A stretch of DNA of 27,543 nt from Amoebophrya sp. AT5.2 (lineage: Eukaryota > Sar > Dinophyceae > Syndiniales > Amoebophryaceae). Positions within the stretch are counted from its first letter, which is position 1, and the number at the start of each line of letters is the position of its first letter. Made by a program: the position numbers and the translations under genes. The notes under the pieces are model-generated. The model saw nothing but the letters and a program-made list of their open reading frames with translations, had not been told where the DNA came from and searched no databases. Of the stretch, positions 10,433 through 21,133 are shown piece after piece. Location: contig RXOD01004153.1 of NCBI GenBank assembly GCA_005223375.1, positions 1 to 27,543 of the forward strand. Direction: 5' to 3'.

Positions 10433-10618
10433 ATCGCTTTTGCGATCGGGTATGACCTCGACGACTTCGTGCCGGCCCCCCGACCGGATCTGACGCCCCC
10501 CGCGAGGACCTTCGGAAGCGGAGCCACACCCTGATATTGACAAGTAATCGAGAACCTCCCTGCTATCATCGAGGACGAGGACCCCCCAATCGATCAAGCC
10601 CAATCGATCGACAACGAC
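10433..10618 (+). other. Coding-like leader, possible upstream exon of the coiled-coil gene
   Basis: In the same frame as the gene starting at 10619, bases 10433-10531 read as protein (YDLDDFVPAPRPDLTPPART and on) after a possible acceptor at 10431-10432. The frame is then broken by TGA TAT TGA (10532-10540) and resumes as VIENLPAIIEDEDPPIDQAQ straight into the ATG at 10619. No canonical intron fits between the two halves. It could be a decayed leader, a tiny or non-canonical intron, or chance. Confidence 0.25.
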
Positions 10619-11875
10619 ATGGCGAATTCCGCCCCGGCGGCGTCCGCCCAAACGTACTGGCAGTTGGGCGCCACCACCCGTCTCGACGGAATTTTCGAGA
10701 AGGCCCGGCAGGACGTGGGCAGTCTCGAAAACGTGTCGCACGAGTACCGCTCCGTGTTGAACCAGAAGCTGTTCGAGCTTTACGGGGCCATCGAGGAGGT
10801 CACAAAGCAGCGGCGGGGGTTCGAGGACAACTGCATTAAGATCGAGATGGAGCTGGACAATTGCAACGAGCAGCTCTCTTTGATCGACCGGGAGGACTTG
10901 AAGGTGCAGTACCGCGAGGACCGCAAGGAGGTGCTGCGCGTCACCGAACGCCTGATCGCGGTGGAGGCCGAAGAAAAGCGGAAGTGGGCCAAGGTGCTCG
11001 AGGTCTTGAAGGAAAACTTCGACCTGGCACCCATGGTAGCGGGGGCGGGAGAGCGAGAGCAGCAGGTACCAGCTGCGAACGGGGGCGCGAACGGTGGCTT
11101 CAACGCGCAACAGCTGCCGCGCCCGCCGGGTGGCGCGGGCGCAGGGGCGGCGGCCCGCTCAAACGAAAGGGCCGACCCCCGCCGCAACATGCAGCAAGAC
11201 CCGCGCATGATGAACAATGTTGACCCCCGCGGCGATCCAATGGCGGCTGCGGGGGTCGGGATTCCGACCAGCGACGCGAGAACGCCCGCTGCGGCATCCG
11301 GGGCGACGATGGGTACTAGTAGTAGAGACCCGCGGGGAAAAGCTGGAGCTGGTAGAAGGGACGACCCGATCTCGTCGGGGCATTCCTCTTTCTTCGATTC
11401 CATGTCGACCGCCGCGAACAAGGCAGGCAGGTTGTTCGAGGACACGTTCTACGGTGGCACGCACCAGTTCGTGGCGCCCGGATCCGACGACCACGAGTAC
11501 GTTCCGCAAGAAGCGTGGTGGCCGAAGGACAAGGCTGCGCGCCAGCACCCGGCGTACAACGGACCAAGTGACACAGCTGCGTACGGCCAGTCGCTTCCTC
11601 CCCCGCAGCAAGCGAGTGCGCAGCAGCGACCGCGCACACCGAACGGGACGGCGTACGGGGCAGGAAATTCTTACGCCCCGGGAATGGCAGCCGCGAGCCC
11701 GACAGGGATCTACGGAGGGAGCTCGGTGCGGGGGCAGATGTTGGGACCGGGCGGGGCCGCGCCGGCTAGCGGCACGCCCACAGGCTACGACCGGCTACAG
11801 TTCAGCAACACTGCGCCGAATCGGGACCGGGGGTACAACGACGACCTGCCGGGGCTGGGCAGGAGCCGGCGCTGA
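10619..11875 (+). CDS. Coiled-coil protein with long Gly/Ala/Pro-rich disordered tail, function unknown
   Basis: This intronless 418-residue frame starts at MANSAPAASAQTYWQLGATT. Residues about 24-135 are heptad-like and charged, for example LDGIFEKARQDVGSLENVSH, GAIEEVTKQRR and DLKVQYREDRKEVLRVTERL, so a coiled coil is likely. From about residue 145 the sequence is low-complexity, rich in Gly, Ala, Pro, Asn and Arg, with several DPR motifs (ADPRRN, QDPRMM, VDPRGDP, RDPRGK). Two short ordered-looking islands follow: HSSFFDSMSTAANKAGRLFE (an amphipathic helix) and HEYVPQEAWWPKDK. The protein ends in LPGLGRSRR. No family is recognised. A scaffold or membrane-associated adaptor is conceivable from the amphipathic helix, but nothing more can be said. 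The long open frame on the opposite strand here is a composition shadow. Confidence 0.75.
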   Translation: MANSAPAASAQTYWQLGATTRLDGIFEKARQDVGSLENVSHEYRSVLNQKLFELYGAIEEVTKQRRGFEDNCIKIEMELDNCNEQLSLIDREDLKVQYREDRKEVLRVTERLIAVEAEEKRKWAKVLEVLKENFDLAPMVAGAGEREQQVPAANGGANGGFNAQQLPRPPGGAGAGAAARSNERADPRRNMQQDPRMMNNVDPRGDPMAAAGVGIPTSDARTPAAASGATMGTSSRDPRGKAGAGRRDDPISSGHSSFFDSMSTAANKAGRLFEDTFYGGTHQFVAPGSDDHEYVPQEAWWPKDKAARQHPAYNGPSDTAAYGQSLPPPQQASAQQRPRTPNGTAYGAGNSYAPGMAAASPTGIYGGSSVRGQMLGPGGAAPASGTPTGYDRLQFSNTAPNRDRGYNDDLPGLGRSRR

Positions 11876-12360
11876 AAGATGTTCTGCCCTAACCGCGAGA
11901 ATCAATTCCATTCGTCATGATACTCCTGGGATTCCAGTGAAAACCTTGTGTGTACGTGTTCAGGTTCCGCTTCACCTTCAGATCGATGCCAAAAGACACG
12001 AATCTCATTCAACCGCGCACGCACACATCCTCGAGTCAAAGAATTTTTCACCTGCAGCTATCAAGAAAGGCGTACTCTCCCGCTGTCCGACAGCGAGCAC
12101 TCGTTGCATGTTGATTCGATGTTCATCGCGAGAAAGAATGCAACGGAAAACGCCGGGGTTGCCTTTCAAAAATGACCATGAACATGATGCCGATGTCTTA
12201 TAAAAAGTTGATTAAATAATAATCAAGGCCTAGACCGCGTGAGGAAACCGCAACGGATTTTTTAATTGGACGTAAAGTCATAACCACAAGGCCTCGACCA
12301 GGAAAATACTAAAGGCCCGACTGCCCGCGGCGCAAACGCGTAGGAAAAGACTTCAAAGTC
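11876..12360. other. Intergenic spacer
   Basis: This 485-base spacer lies downstream of the coiled-coil gene. It has an AT-rich patch near 12190-12230. I see no supported gene or RNA in it. Confidence 0.5.
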
Positions 12361-14152
12361 ATGGCGCCTCCTTCCTCGGTGAAGCTCGTGCACACGACGT
12401 CCAACTACAACAAGATTCTTCCTGGCGAAACGTTCACGGTCGATCCCGACATCCAGGTCAGGGCCCTCTGGTGTTACTGTGTCCCTGCCACAGCTCCTCA
12501 CTGCTGTGAGCACCACCTGCGCCGAGTCGCTCTCGGCGCCGCCGCTTTTCAGGAGTGGCACGAAGACAACGACTGGACCCTGTACTACGTGAATGAGCGT
12601 AAGGGCGACGCGCCGGGGTACAAGTTCTACAAGTACGTTCTTGTTCCCGAGAACGAGCAAGGCCGGGCGGCGCTCGCCAAGTGCAAGCAGCACAAGAAGT
12701 ATCAGAAAATCGCCCAAGTAGCCAACGTGGCCGCAGAGGACCTGCTCGCGGCGTTGGGACGGTACTACCGCTCCGAGTTCGGAACTTTGGCGGATGTTTC
12801 CAACGAAAATGGCAAGATCGTGTGGCACTTTCACGTGGGGATTTTGGGCGGCATGCCGTTTGGGAACTACGTCGACGAGAACAAAGAGGAATGGGAGGAA
12901 TTGAAACCGGATTTGCCGGAGGTGCACAAAGCCAAAACAGATCAAGGGCAGGATCAGGAGGCGGACGATGAAGAAATTTTCCGCAAGTTTGCGTTCGAGA
13001 GTGACGAAAACGAGGAGTGGACGACGGTGAAAAATCCGATGAAGGCGAAGGAGGGATGTCTGCCGTTTTGCTTCGAGTCGAATCAAAACATTTTCCCGGC
13101 GGAGGACGGCATTTTTCGCCACTACTGCCGCGCTGAAGGCCTGTGGCAGTGCAAGCGCAAGGGCTGCAAGCAGGGGGGAAAGGCTTTATCCGAGGCGCGG
13201 ATGCGGTTCCGGCAAAATCACGGTACAGGACCGGCAGAAGGAAACGATGCGGAAAAAGCGGGGGCTGGCGGCGGGAATTTGGCGGCCGACGACAGCGGTG
13301 ACAAGAAGTCGCAGCAGACGGAGTGGTTTTCCGCGGTTTGCTGGTATCACGAGCACCTGAAAGACCGCGACACGCAGGGTCTCAAAAAGGGGTTCGAGCG
13401 GCAATACTGCAACGCCTGTTGGAGAAAGTCAAAAGAGTGGGTAGAGGGCAAGGTCCTCGCGTTCGCAAAATGTGGGTATGGGCGCATCGACGACGAGGGC
13501 GCTCCCAAGAAACGGCATGCGGCCGGGGGGAAGGATGAGGACCTCGCAGAGCTGTCGAGACGCGAAGCTTCCTCGAAAGCCGCGCCGCACCGACCCGAGG
13601 TGTGCCTCGTGTGCTCGCGATTGAAGATGCAGGGGTTTGAGGACACGTGTCTGCGGTTTGCGGAGTGGTTGGCGGCCGGGTACGTGGTGGTGCGTCCGGG
13701 TGATAAAAGCTGGGCGTGGGGGGGCGGAGTGGGCTCGCATGAAGAAGCGAAAATTGCGAGCGCGAGAAGACATGGAGGTCGCCGGCGAAGGTAGTGGGCC
13801 GATCGTTTGCAGCAGATTCGCTGGAGCTCTGACAAGCAGGTTATAGTGGCGTGTCGACAGAGGCAGAGCGCACTCATCTACATCGTTTAGACCGCGGAGC
13901 TTTGTGCGCTCTCAGGAATTCTCCCAGAAGTACGAGAAAACGCCAGCGCCGGGCGGTAACTCCATCCTTATCCCTAGCCTCGTCCTCCCCACTCATTCCA
14001 AGAAAGTCTTTGCAGGAGGCCAAAACTCATCCCAAAGAGCGCGTTTGGAAATTTTGTATCCGGCAAACAACTGTTTTTCGCGTTTGGATCCCCGACAAGG
14101 AAAGTCAACAGCCGCGAGCAAATTTAGGTGCAGCAACAAAGAACGCACTTGA
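12361..14152 (+). CDS. Cys-rich protein of unknown function with probable metal-binding clusters
   Basis: The proposed exons are 12361-12456, 12553-13790 and 13891-14152, giving 531 residues. The first intron (12457-12552) is 96 nt, a multiple of three and stop-free, so it could be retained. I prefer splicing because GTCAGG...TTTTCAG fits, and because the join places TVDPDIQ directly before EWHEDNDWTLYYVNERKGD. The second intron (13791-13890, phase 2, TAG acceptor) carries the frame into SFVRSQEFSQKYEKTPAPGG, but the exact 3' end is uncertain. After a globular N-terminal half (KFYKYVLVPENEQGR, KIVWHFHVGILGG) come Cys pairs: CLPFC near residue 202, CKRKGC near 232, YCNAC near 317 and CLVC near 383. 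Single Cys and His residues lie between them. This suggests several zinc sites, perhaps a treble-clef or ribbon-like fold, but I recognise no family. Confidence 0.7.
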
Positions 14153-15289
14153 CTTGTTCATGAGTGGGCGTCGGTCATCTAGTCACCACCGCTTGCGGAT
14201 TCGGTTTTATTTTTCCTCTGCAAATAAATGATCATGAACCAGTCGGAAAGTCCGCAGCTGTTTCTGCATCCATTGTCTGTTGCGCACAAGAGAGGCTCTT
14301 TCTGCATCAGATGTGGCTGATGTGCCGTGCATCTTGAGTTCTCCGCGTGATGACTGAAGAGACGCTTGAGAAAGGCTAACAATCAAATGAAATTCAGAAT
14401 AAAACAAAAACAAGAGAAATTTCAACTTCATCCGTCTCAAACAAATCCCACAGCCACCCGGTGTTAGGTTCCGCACGATTTTTCCATCCCGGGAAGCGCA
14501 TTACCACGCGGCGATCTCAAAATAATTTTCGAAAATTCAGAGTGTGGTAGACGAGGCGACTCACACTGCTGATGAAAATGTTACTTGTACGTGAAATTAA
14601 ATGGTTCACCTTCATCCACTTCGACCAAGAACGATCATATCGATGTCCCCACTTCTCGTGATAAAGTTATCGTCGACAACGCCTTCTAACAAGCTCGTTT
14701 CCGTTCCTATTTCATCTTGACGCGCGTAGAAAACGCTCGTTTCAAAAATTCTTTTGCCTTCTTCCCGTTCACCATCACCTACGAAACTATCGTCCTGTCC
14801 CGTTTGTACTAAAAAAATACGCAATTGCGGAATGCGGTTGAAAATAACAATCAGGCGCACCGTACCACCTTGCATACTCGATGTGGACGATTCTTTGACA
14901 TGTTCCGCGTGTTTCTCGCGTTCTAATTCATCGCGGAGCCCGTCTGCTCGTCCCTTCCTTCTAATAGAATAGTAGAGGAAGCGGTTCTGTTGCGACAGAC
15001 AGCGGCGCCACTGAAGATGGCTGTGTGGATGCTTACCCAATATAGCGACAATGAACTGCGTTTCTTGAGCTTGAGCATCAGTCAGAAAGTAGACACATCG
15101 AGACTCACACGTCCACTGAAAGTAGGATTGACTAGTCGTTTATATAATAAATCCTGACGGTGTTCGGCCGTGCGTGTGGGCCGTTCTCGGAAGAGTCTGC
15201 GTTCTCCCCAGCATCTGCATACTGGAGCCGAGCCGGGACTCCCCGAAGACCGATCGTTTACTCGCTGACGTGCGCACGGACGCGGCAAG
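14153..15289. other. Intergenic spacer with one possible minus-strand ORF
   Basis: This 1.1-kb spacer lies before the large five-exon gene and is relatively AT-rich. The only candidate inside is a 142-codon minus-strand frame at 14612-15040, listed separately. Otherwise I see nothing. Confidence 0.4.
14612..15040 (-). CDS. Possible small minus-strand ORF, unrecognised
   Basis: A 142-residue frame starts with ATG at 15040 (minus strand). Its composition looks like a protein (RDELEREKHAEHVKE, GGTVRLIVIFNRIPQLRIF, GVVDDNFITRSGDIDMIVLG). It lies in a moderately AT-rich region with no competing + strand gene, so it is not a shadow of a real gene. Against it: every confident gene is on the + strand, there is no recognisable domain, and a frame of this size can occur by chance. 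Confidence 0.22.
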   Translation of the reverse strand: MGKHPHSHLQWRRCLSQQNRFLYYSIRRKGRADGLRDELEREKHAEHVKESSTSSMQGGTVRLIVIFNRIPQLRIFLVQTGQDDSFVGDGEREEGKRIFETSVFYARQDEIGTETSLLEGVVDDNFITRSGDIDMIVLGRSG

Positions 15290-18200
15290 ATGGCCGACGA
15301 CCGGCTCTACGTGATCAAGAACACATTTTTGGACATTCCGCTGTTGGAAGCCGAAGAAGACATCCCACGGAGCAGCACCGCTCCCGCACCGGCGGACAAA
15401 AGATTGTACTTCAATATATTTTTGCTTGTTCCAAGTCCAACACCAACACGATCACGACAACAGCTGCTGCAGGGATCGTGCGGTCCATTGATTTGAGTGA
15501 AATACAAATAAATCCTCGGCAGCGTCCATGTTCCCCCCGAGGCGGTCCAGGCGCGCAGTCAGACGCGGGGAGACCAGGTTTCGGCGTTTCGCGGCATACC
15601 AGAAGAAACGGCCTCCGATCTGCAATCCGAGTCGCGCTCGCCTAGTGCCGTGTACCCCCAGAAGACGCAGGACGTACTGAGACGAATTTTGCATGTTCTC
15701 ACGTAATCGTAAATTCGTTTTAGTTGTACAGAATCTACTTTTTCTTCCTGGCTGTGCGTGGCCCTCAGTCTCAATTTCCCCCAGCGACAGCGGCTGTGGA
15801 TAAAAATGAGACATCGAAGATCATCTCCCATTGGCATCCAGGCTGCAAATAAGTAAGTATGCTCACAAATCACTCCCACAGTCCGTGTTCGAACGGCCCA
15901 CTCCACGGCTGAATCGCTACGTGACGTGGGACCGTTACGAGACCGACGCCGCAGATCCCAACGCCCTGTGGAGCGGGCACTCTCAACAATCGAACGTGTC
16001 CATGCCGCCCAAGCAGCGAAGCGCGGACTCGTCCGCCGTCTCCGGCGGCCACTCGTTGCAGTCGAATGTATCAGCGCCGGCGAAGAACCAGAGCGTCTCC
16101 GCGCCCTCTGGCCAGAGGGCTTATGAGAACGTTTGGCGGGGTCACTCGAACGTGTCCGCGCCGGCCGCGGGGCCGCGTGTGCCGTTGCAATCGGGTGCGA
16201 ACGGATCCTCGAAGGCTGCCTCTAGCAGTACCGCGGCGCAATACGCCTCCGCGCGCGCGGCAGTAGGGGCGTCGTCATCCAAGGCCAACGGCGGAGCAGG
16301 ATCTGCCTCTGCTCCACCTCCACAGCAGTCCGTCTACGCACCAGCCAGTCGCTCGTCCGCGGCCCAGCAACAGCAGCAACAGCAGCAACAATCCTACATC
16401 GCACAGGAACGGGCACTACTTGCTGCTGCGGGCTACGACCCACGCGACCCGGCGGCGGCCTACCAAGAACTTTCGTCGCAACACTCCGCGTACGCGGCTG
16501 CGGCGGCGGCGGCGGCGGCCGCGCACCAGCAGTATCTGTACGCTGCAAATGCAAACAGCGGATTTGCAGGAGCTCCTGCTGGGTATAATGATCCTTATCC
16601 GCCAACCTCTTACCACAGCGCGTACCATGGCGCGGATGGAAACTCCCCGTTGCACACAGCACCGAATTCGCCCCTGCACGCTCTGGCCGCGGGCCCGACG
16701 CCGGGGGCGTTGAATTACAACCAGCAGTACGGGCCGTATCATGTAGACCCAACAGCACTCTACGGGCAGTACAATCCCCAGACACACCAGCACCAGGTCC
16801 TCGTGTACGACAACGTCTCCCCCATGAGCGGCCTGGGCGGGGCAGCCGACCGACCGCAGTTCCTGTCCGCTGAATCGACGCCACACCCGGGGACCTCCGG
16901 CTCGCAGACGCAAACCGCGCAGTCGCTTTCGTTCCGCTCGCCCCGGGTCTCCGGGCTGCAGGAGGGCGGGGGGGTGCAGGAGGCCGGTCCGGGACAGAAC
17001 TACCAGGACCACATGACATTTTTGTACCCAGCGGCGCAGGAAACGATCACGACCACGTCGCAAGACCACACGATGCACTCGGGCTCCACCGCGGAGCTGA
17101 TGAGCAACAACCGGGGCAGTACGAGTCCGGTATTGCTGAGCAGTCAGGGAGGCCTCGGATCAGGGCTCGTGCAAACTACCATCCAGGCAGGAGCACTGGG
17201 TCCGGGGGATCAGAGTCCCGGCGCGACGTCGCCGATTGTGCAGGCGGGGGTGCCAGTAGGCGGGGGGGGCACACTCGCCCCGGGAGCTGGCGCGGGGCGG
17301 CGAGAGCAAACGCCTTCTGGAGGTGTCCGCTCGCTGCAAGACCTCCTCGCGCAGGTAGGGAGCTACGATGCGGAGTTGATGGAGAAACTGCAGTCACAGA
17401 TAGCAAAAGTAGGCGGCGGCACGGATGCGGCGAGGGGGGGCGCGGCTGCTAGTTCAACGCAGGCACCGCGAGCTGGTGGAAGTGCACATGTTCCTGCAGT
17501 AGGAGCGGGGGTCGCGCAAAACCAAATTCCAAACACGGGCGGAAGGCCCTCTGGTCCGGGACCAATCGTGCATTACCCGCCGCAGGCGGGGGAAGACGGC
17601 GGCCTTAGTCCGGCGCAGTACGGTAACCCACCGGGAATCGACCTTGGGGCTCCGGGATACGCGGGAGGCACCGCGAGTGCCGGTGTCTCTGGCGGGGCGG
17701 CAGCTCCGTCACATCAAAGTCAAACCAGCAGACTGAACCCGCCGCCACCGCCTCCGGGAGCCCCGAGAGGGAGCGGTGCGCATGCTGCCTACAGTCGAAG
17801 CGTTTACAACAACCCGGTGGGAGGGGGCGGGGCTAGAGCCTCGGCGGCCGGGGCGACAGGGAATGACAGAACAAGCGCAGTGTCCGACGGATACGACCAG
17901 GGATACGGGAACTATTCCAAGACGTTGCTGTACAACAATGCAATAGGAAACTTCGGACCATCAAACAAGGGCTACGAGCTGGACGGCGTGTATGGAGCGG
18001 GTGGAAGCACGAACAGTAACAACGTGCATGAGCGCGATGAGTATACTAGCAAAATGCCGCCGAATGCGAGAGAGCCGCGCGGATCAAACGGAAGGTCCAA
18101 GGGCGAGAAAAACGGAAGCAAAGGAGAGAGAACCCAATTTAACTACGCCGACAAAGGCGGGGAGAGGGGTGAAAGAGAGAGCAAGGGAGGCGGAAAGAGA

Positions 18201-19486
18201 GGAAAGAGTCATAAAGGAGGGGATCAGACGAGGACGGGGACGCACTCCCCGCATGAGGTTGCAAGCCGCCAGCAGAGTCACGAAGGGGGAGGGTCAGCGT
18301 CCTCGAGGCCGGGGCCGAGAGTCAACAGCCGCGTGCAGTCGGGCGCGTCAGCGGAGGAGGGGCCGGCGTCTTCACAGATTTCTCCGAACAACGATGTGAA
18401 CGGTGCTAAGCGGGACAAGCGAACAACATTCGGAGTAGAGAAACCAGGAGAGGAGGATAATTCCCACTCCGGAGAGCCCGCATCAACATCATCAGCGGCA
18501 CGGTCAGTAGCAGCGGCGATTCTCGACCCAAACGCACCGAAGCCGAGCGAAATCCCCCACAGCATACCGGCGACGCCACACTCGTTAGCGACACAGAAAT
18601 CGCAGACCAGTGGCGCGCAGCGGATCACCTGGAACGTCGAGGCGAAACGACTCAAGAGTACAGACAAGGTACTTAAGTGAGCCTCCTTTTATACCATTTG
18701 TTCCTTCTCCGCATTCTGCAAAGTAGAATTTCCCACTGATGAAGACCCCGGGGAACCAACAAGTGCCCAACAACCCACTGTCAGCTCTGCGTGTCGCCTT
18801 CGTTCTCATTTCACGTGGCGGATGACGTGAAGTACCGCATTGTCTTATACCCACTCGAAGCCAACTCCTACAACAAGGGCCAAGGGAACTTCCGAAGCAG
18901 CAAGGGAAGAGGTATTGCAAGAATATCCAGTAAGCTACCAATGCAGCCACTGTCGCTCCTGTATTCCTCCAAAATGGTGTTGCCTTCGCGTGTGAATTAC
19001 ATCCATCGTCGCATACCCCCACAAAATTGCGCAGGTAAAATCGTTTTGAAGTGCGACACGGCGGTCGCGGACCTCCGCGAGAAGCAGGAGGAGGACGCGA
19101 AGGCGGCTGGAAAGGAGCCTGCCGACAAGGTCGACCTGGCCCAGTTCAACATGGCGTTTCGCTTTTTGATCGGCGGCCCTAAGGGCCGATCTAAGTTCTC
19201 GCGTCCGGTTACGAACGACTTCGCCGATCTCGGAACCAGCGGCTTGAGCAAGGACGAGGAGAGTTGGGATTTGGTGAAGTACTGCGAACAGGGGAACCTA
19301 CTGGTGGGGGTGGAGGCGGTCCTGAACGACGGGAGCCCGTTTCCACTTTCCTGGAGCGAAACCGGAACGGTGAGTCGAGGGCAGAGTGGCACGATTTCGC
19401 GGGGGCAGTCGGCGGCCCTCAGCGCAAACGGCGACTCGCGGGCGATCAACGCGCGGCACGGAGGCGGGACGAGGGGGTACCAGTGA
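15290..19486 (+). CDS. Large low-complexity protein with C-terminal dinoflagellate-type ITW...SPSF domain
   Basis: Five exons are inferred: 15290-15402 (3' end uncertain), 15523-15673, 15882-18668, 18785-18911 and 19035-19486, totalling 1209 residues with all phases consistent. The last three introns are GT-AG. The first junction is not. The N-terminus carries KNTFLDIPLLEAEED then RSSTAP, like the KNTF...RS.S.AP leaders of many dinoflagellate proteins. Exon 3 is low complexity: three GHS..SNVSAP repeats (residues about 118-175), a polyQ run (about 251-260), a polyA run (about 293-305), long Gly/Ser/Ala/Pro tracts and a Lys/Gly/Glu-rich basic stretch (about 820-860). Residues about 1002-1170 hold the conserved domain: ITWNVEAKRLKSTDK, SPSFSFHVADDVKYRIVLYP, KGRGKIVLKC, FRFLIGGPKG, RPVTNDFADL, GLSKDEESWDL. 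I know this pattern from dinoflagellate predicted proteins. It is probably a beta-sandwich interaction domain of unknown role. The C-terminus repeats the SRGQSGTISRGQSA unit. Confidence 0.8.
15403..15522 (+). other. Probable non-canonical intron between exons 1 and 2 of the large dinoflagellate-type gene
   Basis: Exon 1 reads through RSSTAPAPADK with coding-like composition, and exon 2 starts no earlier than 15518 because of an in-frame TAA. No GT-AG pair joins both segments in frame without dropping coding-like sequence. The simplest in-frame join (AAAAG to CGTCCATG) gives AT-AG, GA-CA or AG-GC ends depending on alignment. Alternatives are a GC donor near 15375-15390, or a GT donor after 15420 spliced to the AG at 15549. 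Confidence 0.4.
15970..16165 (+). repeat. Three degenerate in-frame GHS..SNVSAP protein repeats
   Basis: Within the large low-complexity protein three units occur: SGHSQQSNVSMP, GGHSLQSNVSAP and RGHSNVSAP, with a partial NQSVSAP between the last two. They are diverged copies of one short Ser-rich motif, possibly a phosphorylation or binding repeat. Confidence 0.6.
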
Positions 19487-21133
19487 GCACCGAAATTTTT
19501 TCTTTTATACCTGTCGCGGATCGTCGTAGTTCTACTTCGGAAATTATAAAAGCAGAGGCAGATCATGAGCAGATGCAGAAGCACCGAGATAGCAAAGGAC
19601 TTATCGAGAATTCCACCGGAAGTTGTGGATTCGAACTTGGCGTCGCGCCAGTTCTAGATCTGCAGTCTAGTAGTTGTACTACGACCAGGACTACCTCCGA
19701 TACCGATTCCGCAGCCGCTAGCGCTACTGCAGAGATATGCGAAAAATAAACGATTCATAGAGCGGCCGTTCAGGATTTGGTGATGCACGCCAACGAAATT
19801 CCCAACAAAACAGCTCCGCAGGTAGTTCCCACCAATTCGCATCACTGATTGAAGTTTTCTGCACTTATCAGTGTCTACAACGAACGAAAAGAGCACCTCT
19901 TTCGCTCTAAGCAGTAAGCCCACTTTCCGTTACCATGTGGGATTGTCTCTTCGTTCTACTTACGAATGCCTTTTTGGCTAGAGTTTTGCCTCTCATCACA
20001 CCCTACACTACTCTCCCCACAATGAACGGTGACCCACGATGAAATAGTCTATGGGGAAGATGTAGATGGCAAATGCAGTACCTCAAGGCGGAAAATTGAA
20101 AATATAAAGCCAAAACGTAAACCGTACAATTTCAAGTACAACAACGTTTCCGTGGTGAGGGAGCATCTGCCCTGGCAGAAGTACAAGCGACGTTTATCGC
20201 GGGAAGCCTAGACTCTAGTTGTACTGACATAGCGAAAACACACCCCCTCGAAAACCTAAACAGACCGCAAAAATATTGAATGGTAGTAACACTTCACACA
20301 CCACGTCTCAATTTCAAGCTACTTATGTCAGTCAAACCCAATCTTCAATAGTGGTGAAACCAGAACGACATCGAGTGACGCCCAGACTCTGCCTCTGGGA
20401 GTGACTAAGATCATCCGGGGACCTTCCCGGAGGCTGCTGTAGGAATTCTTCGAACTCCATGAAACTTGCCCCACTTCTAGGAATTCGTCGAACTTTCCCC
20501 ACGATGAGGATGAGCACCCGGACCACGACGATCACAGAACCACGACGCCTTGCTGTGAATACTATTAGTATAAAATACCAGTAAGCCTAAGTTGTAGATA
20601 ATAGAAGCGATCATGAGAGGCCGGTAGTATGGATGAATCGTTCTAGAACCAAATGCCTGACGGGCTACTATTTTCTACCTTTATCGGTTGATTGAACCAA
20701 GGCGGGCAGGGGCACTGAGCACTTGAAACGCAATGGAAAAAGAATAGAACTCCCCCGGCTGCTGCGTCCGACGCACTTTTTCATGGGGCGTACCATCGCC
20801 AACTTGACACACGAAGGCCAACAGCACGGTCAACTTTCTCTCTCTACGCGGCTCTGTAAGCACTGTACCTCTACTCTGCCTAATCACTCCAATCTCAATC
20901 ACTTCAATCTGACATCATCCGACATGCGGCGAGTGCTTGCTGAGGGGCACACTCACGGAAATGCGGCCGATGTTCGCTGAGGTTTCACATTTTGAGATTG
21001 ATTGGTTTGTTGTTTCTGTGCAGCGTCACCAAGCACGTTGCGGAGCTGCGGGCGTAGCTTGGCGTCGCTCGGGCCCCTAGCAAGTACTAAATCGGTCTTC
21101 ATGATTTTTTCCGTGTCGCAGCGATAAAAAAAG
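19487..21133. other. Intergenic spacer with small repeats and no supported gene
   Basis: This is the longest spacer, 1.65 kb. A 17-bp unit TAGGAATTC(T/G)TCGAACT is present twice as a direct repeat (20440-20456 and 20478-20494). Just upstream is a small perfect hairpin, TCCGGG (20413-20418) with CCCGGA. Short open frames occur (+ strand 20029-20211, minus strand 20332-20535) but have no recognisable domain and no supporting splice context. The last 20 bases before the next gene include an A-run directly upstream of its first ATG. Confidence 0.4.

Noticed and set aside
10271..11110. Long minus-strand open frame (279 codons)
   Set aside because: It is the antisense of the GC-rich coiled-coil gene, and its Leu/Val/His-rich composition is typical of an antisense shadow.
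12262..13122. Long minus-strand open frame (286 codons)
   Set aside because: It is the antisense of the Cys-rich gene and has no recognisable domain.
19968..19983. GCCTTTTTGGCTAGAG resembles the end of the dinoflagellate spliced leader
   Set aside because: Several core bases differ, including the CTCAAG end, and it is over 1 kb from the next start codon.
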